From Tretioscincus oriximinensis (lineage: Eukaryota; Chordata; Lepidosauria; Squamata; Gymnophthalmidae): a DNA stretch of 64,000 nucleotides. Shown here in pieces: positions 57,076 through 64,000 of this stretch (positions are counted from its first letter, which is position 1; each line of letters starts with the position of its first letter). Location: contig JAJVDF010000217.1 of NCBI GenBank assembly GCA_022410635.1, forward strand, positions 250,167-314,166. The letters run 5' to 3'. The position numbers and the translations under genes were made by a program. Under the pieces are notes generated by a model that was given only the letters and a program-made list of their open reading frames with translations, was not told where the DNA came from and ran no database searches.

Positions 57076-57894
57076 GGACCCCCAGGGAAGGCGCCGCCAG
57101 TTGCTTCTGGGCATCCCAAGCAGAAGGCGGCAAAACCTTCATCTCCACACATTCCCACCACATCCAGCAGGATGTCGATTCCCATTTCTGTGGCGACTAT
57201 GGAAACATACTGTCGTTCCACTGTCGGTTTTTTCCAATAGGTTTCCTTTGCCTTCTGCAAATCCCTCCCCTTCAGAGATGCAAGGGGCCCATCAGAGGGC
57301 CTTCCCTGTGGGGGCCCCACACTCTGGACAGCCTCCCTCCAAAGGCTCGCCAGGCACCTACACTCTATAGCATTCAGCCCTTGGTGAAGACGTCCCTCTT
57401 CTCCCAGGCCCCGACTTGGCTCCCTCTTCATTTCTCCTTCCCGGCACGGATGGCGGGGGTGGGGATCAGGGGCGGTTGGGGCACTTTGAGATTGGGGGGC
57501 CGCAGGACCAGGCCTTTCCTAACCGAGGCTGAAGAAAGCTCCCTTCGTCTAGCCTCGCCGACGTTAGAAAAGGGGCTGGGAGGCACATTCAGCGCTTACC
57601 AGCCTCTCTTTCAGTCTGCAAGTTGAATGGCTATACAAAAGGGCACCTCAGTGGAGACAGAGAGACAGACGAAAGCCTTTCCCAGACAGGCCTCCCATTG
57701 GTCTTGGGTTCAGCCACCTCTTTCGTCAATAATAAAGCTGCCTGNAGCTTTTTGATTTGTTGGCAGCTCCTCTATGAAGGCCTACGATTGGCCAATGGTT
57801 CTCCATTGTTTTCTATAGAGATTTTATCATTGATTTTAATCCGAGGGTTTGCTAGATCCCACAAACCCAGAGGCCAGGCATCACTGGTATGGAT

Positions 57895-58005
57895 CCTTTA
57901 AATATTTTACTGATTTTTGTGTTCTTTAAGTCTTTCATCACCCACCCTGGGACCGAGGCTGAAGAGTGGGATATAAAACCTTAAATAAGTAAAAATAAAT
58001 GACGA
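57895..58005 (+). mobile_element. L2-like 3' tail
   Basis: CACCCTGGGACCGAGGCTG and GTGGGATATAAAACC, then AAATAAGTAAAAATAAAT. The stretch 57300-57890 holds nothing recognisable. Confidence 0.4.
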
Positions 58006-58593
58006 AAGTCTTCAGTTGTTGTTGAGTTACACAACTAAATCTCAAAGAAATAGGCGTCCAGAAATTCTAGCCAGAGGGCCTTGTAGCCCAGTAGAGACGA
58101 ACAAGAGAAAGGTCGGCGGCGTGAGTTTTAGTAGGCAGGGGGCCCTTTTAAGCTCCCACTGGCCCCCCTTGCAAGAAATAGCCAACTTTTGGGTAGGCGC
58201 AAGAAGGAAGCTGTGGGGCCCCATTATGAGTTCCGAAAGGCAGGGGGTCTCCTTGCAACTGCTGGAATTCTCTACCCAGCAGCTAAAGCCCAACTTCTTC
58301 CTAAGCCCAGGAAAACCGTCAGCTCATTCTCCAACGGCAAGGTTCTCCTTCCTAAGGGCCATCTTACTTGTTCGGGATGCCTGTGATGTGAAAGCTTTCA
58401 TTGACACAGAATGGTTTGTGGCTACCGCAGGTCAGCTGCCCAGTTGTCCAAAGAGGATAAGTTCTATAGATCTCCTACCGGCCTTGAAAATGGAGTATTG
58501 GCAAATGCCTCCCAATTCCCAATTCTGCATCACTCAACTTCTGGACGGGCTATAGGGTGGGGTATAAATGTAAATAAAATAAATATCTTGAGA

Positions 58594-58760
58594 GCCAGTG
58601 TGGTGTAGTGATGAGCGTGTCAGACTCTTACCTGGAAGTATCCCAGTTTGATTCCACAATCCTCCATGAAGCCAGCTAGGATGACCTTCAGAGCTCTTTC
58701 AGCATCTGCTGCCTCCCAAGGTCTCGTTGAACTCAGGCTAACGATCTAACAGGAGTCTGT
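58594..58760 (+). mobile_element. tRNA-derived SINE (second type)
   Basis: GAGAGCCAGTGTGGTGTAGT, GTGTCAGACTCTTACC, CCCAGTTTGATTCC and AGCTAGGATGACCTTC. Confidence 0.65.
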
Positions 58761-59279
58761 TCTTCTGGAATCCAGCAAAGTATTTCGTCTGATGGAACAG
58801 GGGCTGACAGATGAGCTCTCTGTGCAATAGGAGATGCTTTGCATGCCAGAATAGTTGATTTTTCTTTTCAAAAGCCCAGCAAGATGCTCATGTTGAAGGC
58901 TGCCCATTTTCCTAATGGGGTTATGCTTTTATTCTACGTTGCCACCTGGAAATGTTAAGAGGGCAAAGAAACGAGCCTCACGGGCATTGTGAGGTACCTG
59001 TGGCCCCTGTCAACCTCGTCACTGTGTGGCTGTGTCTCCCTTTGTGCCGTAGATTGGGTAGATGCAGAAGCTGCCATCTTCGTGCCTTTCAACCAGCCCA
59101 TCACTGCCCAAGCTCACTCTTTAGTTTGAAAAATCGATATTGCTGCACCCTAGTAGCCCCTAGCGCACAAACTGAATTGGCCAAAATATCTGCCAAGCTT
59201 CCAAGTTGCAACTAGCCACCTTGGCGGTATAGGGCTAAAGACCTCAAGTCATTGAGTGACCACAACAGAGGCACTAAAG

Positions 59280-59435
59280 TCATAGAATCCTAGGGTTGGA
59301 AGGGACTTCCAGGGTCATGGGGTTCAACCCCCTGCTCAATGCAGGATTCACTAAAGGATCCCAGATAGAGCAAGTCCACCTTCCATTTGAAGACTTCCAC
59401 CAAAGGAGAGCCCACCACCTCCTGTGGCAACTATG
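59280..59435 (-). mobile_element. CR1 LINE 3' end
   Basis: CATAGAATCCTAGGGTTGGA, GGGACTTCCAGGGTC, CAACCCCCTGCTCAATGC and CCCACCACCTCCTGTGGCAA: the complement of the CR1 terminus. Confidence 0.85.
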
Positions 59436-59514
59436 GTTGATTGTGCTTGGTGTTAACATCTCACCCTCTCCTCTGCATCTGCTCCTTTGAAATATTGTCC
59501 CTTCAGATGAGGAC

Positions 59515-59960
59515 AGAAGAGGCAAAACCTCACCTGGTCTCAACTCTTGGAATCCGCATGCTAGTGTAGACCATGGCAGGCCCTAAAATGGTACATAGAA
59601 GAGCCAAATAAGTCCTGCCATAATCTATACTAGCCCACCAATTGCATGTGGGCAGTCCCAGGCAGAAGAAGGTAAAACCTTCCCTCGTTCTCGACTCCTG
59701 CAAATGGGCCTTCAGGAATCCTGCCTGTTCTCCATCTCAGAGGCAGGATCGAGACATCCAGCCGAATAGCCATTGATACCCATGAACTTGTCTCACCCAG
59801 TCTTTAACCCAGGCTTTATCCAGCTACCACCACCTCTTCTAGAAGTAAATTCCACAGACCTGAAAAAATACCTGCCCTTCTCTGTCCTCCCTCTTCTGCC
59901 CATCAGCTTCAAAGAATGCCCCCTCCACCCTATTTTTTCTCCATCCTAATGCATGATTTT
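59515..59960 (-). mobile_element. CR1/L3-type 3' end with palindromic insert
   Basis: GAGGCAAAACCTCACC, CTCAACTCTTGGAATCCGCA, core arm GCTAGTGTAGACCATGGCAG, then a second GCAGAAGAAGGTAAAACC and the rest of the CR1 end to TCCACAGACCTG. Confidence 0.65.
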
Positions 59961-60729
59961 GTCCACCTTAAATGCTGCCTTCCGAGACTGAAAAGACCCA
60001 GACATTGCAGCCTGGCTTTGCATGGGGTCTTGATCCAGCCCTGTGAGCATTCATGTTGCCCTTTTTAGCAACCACCAGGCGGAAGTAAGCCTCACATCGA
60101 CATTTTTTGTTGGCCACTAAAATTGAGTGTCCACAGGGTGCAGGATAAATCCTTTAGCCCTTTTCAGCCTTGGCTCCAGGTGAAAAAAGAGAACTTCCTG
60201 GTTCCGTGTCTTCAGTGACAGATGTGATTTCTAGGCACCTGGATTGCAGGGATGCAGGGGAAAGGTCCTCCGTGCTGCCCCCGAAACACTTTGCCCCTCC
60301 TAGCTGATTCCATTCCTATTTTAACCAATCAGGTGCAGCCGCTCCTGCCTCAGCCCGATGGCAAAAATAATGGAACTGAAAAGCTGCATCCTGGCCAGGC
60401 CTCAATAGATATCAGTGCCAAATCCTGCCTCTTGTCTTCTGTCTCTGTTGCTGTGCTTTGGTCTTCCAGTGTTGCTAACCCAGGTGGAACGTGGGGGACC
60501 ATCTGTTGTCCATCGGCAAGCCTGTGTGTTGTTGTTTTTTTAAAAAAAATCTAATTGTAAATAAAAAGATACCCCCAAAATGTCACCCATTTCTTTTAGT
60601 GTTTTGTTCCATCGTGGCTACCAAGGGGCAAACTGTGAAGTGGCTGTTCGCTTGTGGCTGCTCTTTTCGAAGGCTTCAAGGTGGGTAAATTTTCAGTCCA
60701 GAAAGATGTGATGAATGTGAACCATGTGG

Positions 60730-60905
60730 GGGCCAGTCTGGTTTCACGGTTGGAATGTTGGACTCTTACCCGGTCGCCTCCTGGTTCGATTTCACATTCC
60801 TCCAAGCAGCCAACCGGAGGGCCTTGGCTTAGTCACGGCCTCACCTGCGCCACAAGGTGTCTGTTGTGAAGACGGCAAGCTTAGGGAAGCAGTTTTGAGT
60901 CCCTT
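60730..60905 (+). mobile_element. tRNA-derived SINE (second type)
   Basis: GGCCAGTCTGGTTTCACGGT, GTTGGACTCTTACCCGG, CTGGTTCGATTTCAC, and GTGTCTGTTGTGAAG. The regions 59960-60725 and 61200-62030 contain nothing I can support. Confidence 0.6.
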
Positions 60906-60944
60906 TGCTTAAACAGCCCACTTTCCTCAACCCAAACTTGCATA

Positions 60945-61170
60945 AGAACCTAAGAGGGCCAACAGCACATCAAGCCCAGCCTTCCGTCTCCCCCCGCGTC
61001 TCCCCCGTGTGCTCGTGGCCTGCCGTAGTCTGCACTGGCATGCAGGTAGCAAGTCGCGAGAGGAACAATGCTGAATGGGGACACGACCCGTCCAGGCCAA
61101 CCCTCCATCTTCCGCCTGGGCATCTTGCATCGGGGAAGAGGGCGGAACTTTCACCTCTTCTGTTTTCATT
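60945..61170 (-). mobile_element. CR1/L3-type 3' end fragments
   Basis: AAGAACCTAAGAGGGCC, TAGTCTGCACTGGCATGCAG, GAATGGGGACACGACCCG and GGGCATCTTGCATCGGGG: diverged copies with part of the palindrome core. Confidence 0.5.
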
Positions 61171-62744
61171 CGCCAGGTCGTCCTCTTTGACACATTGAAG
61201 GATACTCAGTAGCAATAACATTCAAGCAGGCCCCCTATTATCATTCTTGGACTGATTTGCTCTCCACTTTTCTGCATCTTTGACCGACACTCATTCACAG
61301 AGCTGCATCTCTTTCCCCCAGGCCCTTCCCTCCGCTCAAGGGGATTAACGCTTTAGCTGTTTCTCTCACCGAGTGAATCCCCTCCGCCTTGGTCACCCAC
61401 ATTCAGTTCCTTACAAAGTCTGTTTCTGACATTGGTCCCCCAGCGTATGAAGGAGTGGAGAAGCCTATGAAAGCTCCTGCCGGCTGCCTTGCTGGGCTTT
61501 TAACTACCGGCTCCTCCGCTGAAGCCTTTACCCCGAGTCCATTTAGGGGCCCCTGCCGTAGCCCTTGAGCCACAAAGCACAGGCTGCGCTTAGGCTGCTC
61601 AATCAAGTCCAAACTCCCAGGCTGCCCCTAGACAGGGTCAATCATCCGCTCGGATGCAGGCTTATTGGAGGCAGATTATTGGTTTTCTAGGGAAACCCAC
61701 CGTCAAAATGGCTGTTGCTGAAATCTTTTGTTGTGTGGATAGTTCTGGCGAGAGGCCAAAAAAGTCAGATTTTGCCAGCGAAATATCCAGTAGGGTTTGG
61801 GAGAAATCGAGAGAGTAAAAGACCTGGACTGCACTGCAAGGTGTGCACAAGGCCCATTGGGAAAGCGATAACCGGCTTATGGGGAGAATCCGGGATACGC
61901 CACTGCTGTGTGGACATTGCCCCAGGCGCTCCACAGCATCTCTCTGCTCAGAATCTCCAGGTATAGATGTGGCCCCTCTGCAGCAACAGGCAGCGCCTCC
62001 ATTTAAAGGGGCCACGTTCTAATTTCCGGCTAGGTTCACTGCCACCACCCTGAGACCTTCGGGTATAGGGCAGGGTGTCAACAAATAACTCCATCCATCA
62101 TAGAAGCATTAAGATATCCTCAGGTAAGCAAAGACCTTGAAAGGCTCCGCCCAGGCACAGGAAGGTACTTTTGGGGGGTGCAGCTCACCAAGCCCCAAAG
62201 TAGATCCCTTTTGTATTACGTGAGCCAGATGGAAAGGAATGGGAAGATCAGCTTTTGAAGAGTTGGCCGGAAGAAGAAACTCCGGAAGTGCCCATCCATT
62301 GTGGGGGCAGCCTCAGCTGAGTCTTTCCAGCTAGGGTGTTAAAAGGGGGCATCCCCACGGAGCAAAGAAGGTGCCTACGAGGGCTTTGCTGGGGAACCTA
62401 AAGCCCGGGGCCCAGATCCGCCCTGTGGCATCTTCCCAATGAACCCCTAGGCTTCCCTGGCTAAATAATGGCTCCTCACTTTGTTAAAACATGCAAGTCA
62501 AATAGAAAAAAGGAAGGAAGGAGAGGGACCGGTCATGATTTTGTGGTCCTGGATGAAGTGTGGCCAGATGGAGGGCTGGGTGGGCANGGGCGGGGCCTGT
62601 CAGAGGGAGGGGCTGTGGCCCTCTATTAATGTTACAAATATCTAAATAGCTCTTGGCCCCAAAAATGTTCTTGCCTTATGGTACATGTGTTTTGAACCAC
62701 CCATTGGTATAAGGGGTGTTAGACTGATTATTCCATTATTACTA

Positions 62745-63285
62745 CTACTCCTTGGGTGTAGTAAGAGCAGAGAATCTCAATCATATGAAGTATTATCATT
62801 CTCTACAATACTTTGGTAAGACCACACTTAGGATACTACGTTCAATCCTGGGGGCCCCAATTTAAAAAGGAGATTGATAACCTGGAGCAGGTTACGAGGA
62901 TGGCGAGTGGTCTGGAGACCACGAGGTCCTAGCAGGGTGGGTTACAGGCTCTAGGGAAGGTTTAGTCTGCAAAAGAGAAGACGGAGAGGAGACCCGATAT
63001 CTGCCTCCAAGTATCTGAAGGGCCCCTAGCAGACCAGAGGGCACAGCATTGTCCTCGCTGGCACATGGAAGCCTGGAAGCAACGGGATGCAGCTGTAAGG
63101 AAGGAGAGATATCAGAAAAGAAGCTTCCTGACAGTAAGGGTGATCAAGCAGGGATTTAGGGTTCCACAGGAGGGGGTGACGCCTCCTTCGCTGGGATGGT
63201 TTAGCGAATCCTGCGCTGGGGGGAGGGGCGTTGGACCACGTGGCCCTGGAGGCTCCTTGCAACTCGAGGATTAAATGATTCCGTT
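62745..63285 (+). mobile_element. CR1 LINE 3' portion
   Basis: GGTAAGACCACACTTAGGAT, ACCTGGAGCAGGTTACG-like, GGAGACCCGATATCTGCC, GTATCTGAAGGGC and 'GGATGGTTTAGCGAATCCTG' follow CR1 order up to its 3' end. 63285-64000 has AT-rich sequence without a recognised feature. Confidence 0.8.
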
Positions 63286-64000
63286 CTCCTTACTCCCGTA
63301 CAAATGATGAGAAATGCCCGACCTCTCACAAGTTGCCACATCCGCCATTGTTGCTTTTATAGATATCCAACACTTTGAGCTTTATTTAAAACACAAAATA
63401 TTTCTGCTTTGTAGAATTGCTTAGAATAGGTCACGTGACTCAGATACAATGATTTAAATAGAAACAAAGAACAACCAAAGGCATGGAGAATGTAGAAAAG
63501 TATTTTACAATGGAACACGGTCAGAAACTGGCAGCCAGCGGCCTTCTGCATGAAGAAAGGTGGGAGGTTCTCTCACGGACTCAGACAGGCGGCCTTTTTT
63601 CTTTTTTTAATTTACAGTGAGCAGAATAAATGGTGGAAAGTTTCGCCATGGGTCAGAACCCCCCCCCCTTTTCTTTTCCTTTTCAGAAACGCCAAACTGC
63701 CCTGCCCAGTCGGGGCACCGATTTTTAAATACGGTTCAAATTGTCCCTCCTAGAGGCAAACGTTTGCAGGGAATCCGCAGGCACAGGCTTTCCTTGGTCA
63801 AAGTCAACAAAGCATTTTTTTTTTGTTCTTCCAAGGTGAACATCCTGCTCCCCTCCTGGACAGGATTAAGTAGCAGGGGGGGGCGAACTGAAATCAGCAA
63901 TACAAATGAGAAAGGAATAATGGAGGCAATTGTCAGGGGGGGTTACAGGGCATACAATACACCCAGGTCTTTCAAAGTGTGTTGCTAGGGTCCCGGGGGG

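Noticed and set aside
57150..57300. - strand reading RDLQKAKETYWKKPTVERQY and IVATEMGIDILLDVV looked protein-like
   Set aside because: It lies between CR1 and L2 remains, and the GTCGCCACAGAAATGGGAAT stretch resembles the non-coding 3' part of squamate retroposons. No splice signals or family match.
53500..64000. Search for a second protein-coding gene, such as the mammalian neighbour of ATP2B4
   Set aside because: No exon-like conserved peptide was found on either strand; the neighbour is probably beyond the window.

Overview
This is vertebrate genomic DNA, most likely from a squamate reptile (a lizard). The sequence is intron-rich and crowded with CR1, L2 and L1 LINE fragments, tRNA-derived SINEs with a Sauria-SINE-like layout and a BovB-type 3' tail, and hAT-type MITEs. 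The species cannot be named from the sequence. Scattered single n bases are assembly ambiguities, and two of them fall inside coding exons.

One protein-coding gene dominates the window, on the + strand from 2087 to about 53475. It is the plasma-membrane calcium-transporting ATPase gene ATP2B4 (PMCA4). Nineteen coding exons are visible, all with consistent splice phase and no frameshift. They encode about 1,077 residues of the 'b' form, from just before TM2 to the stop at 48088-48090. The N-terminal segment (roughly 130 codons by comparison with mammalian PMCA4), the 5' UTR and the promoter lie upstream of base 1. All three classical PMCA alternative-splicing positions are present: site A (36-nt exon, 8982-9017), site B (108-nt exon, 33796-33903) and site C (193-nt exon, 41831-42023, which shifts the frame of the last exon and gives an 'a' form). 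A long, repeat-bearing 3' UTR follows, with a plausible poly(A) signal at 53451.

Region by region: 1-2086 is upstream intron with a head-to-head pair of CR1 ends. From 2.1 to 36.5 kb lie exons 1-17, separated by introns of 0.4-4.9 kb that are largely old repeats. From 36.5 to 47.8 kb are two long introns around the site C exon, the second holding a broken CR1 reverse-transcriptase gene. From 47.8 to 53.5 kb is the terminal exon with its 3' UTR. From 53.5 to 64 kb is intergenic repeat DNA with a long L2 element on the - strand; I recognise no second gene.

The most interesting structures beyond the gene are these. Decayed tandem copies ('ghost exons') of the start of the TM6 exon lie just upstream of exon 14. 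A palindromic MITE-like family recurs through the window. A CR1 3'-UTR subfamily appears to have captured the core of that palindrome and spread with it. A hAT-like element with a perfect 8-bp target duplication has a GC-rich interior. The 3' UTR holds a long imperfect hairpin and a 98-bp tandem triplication.
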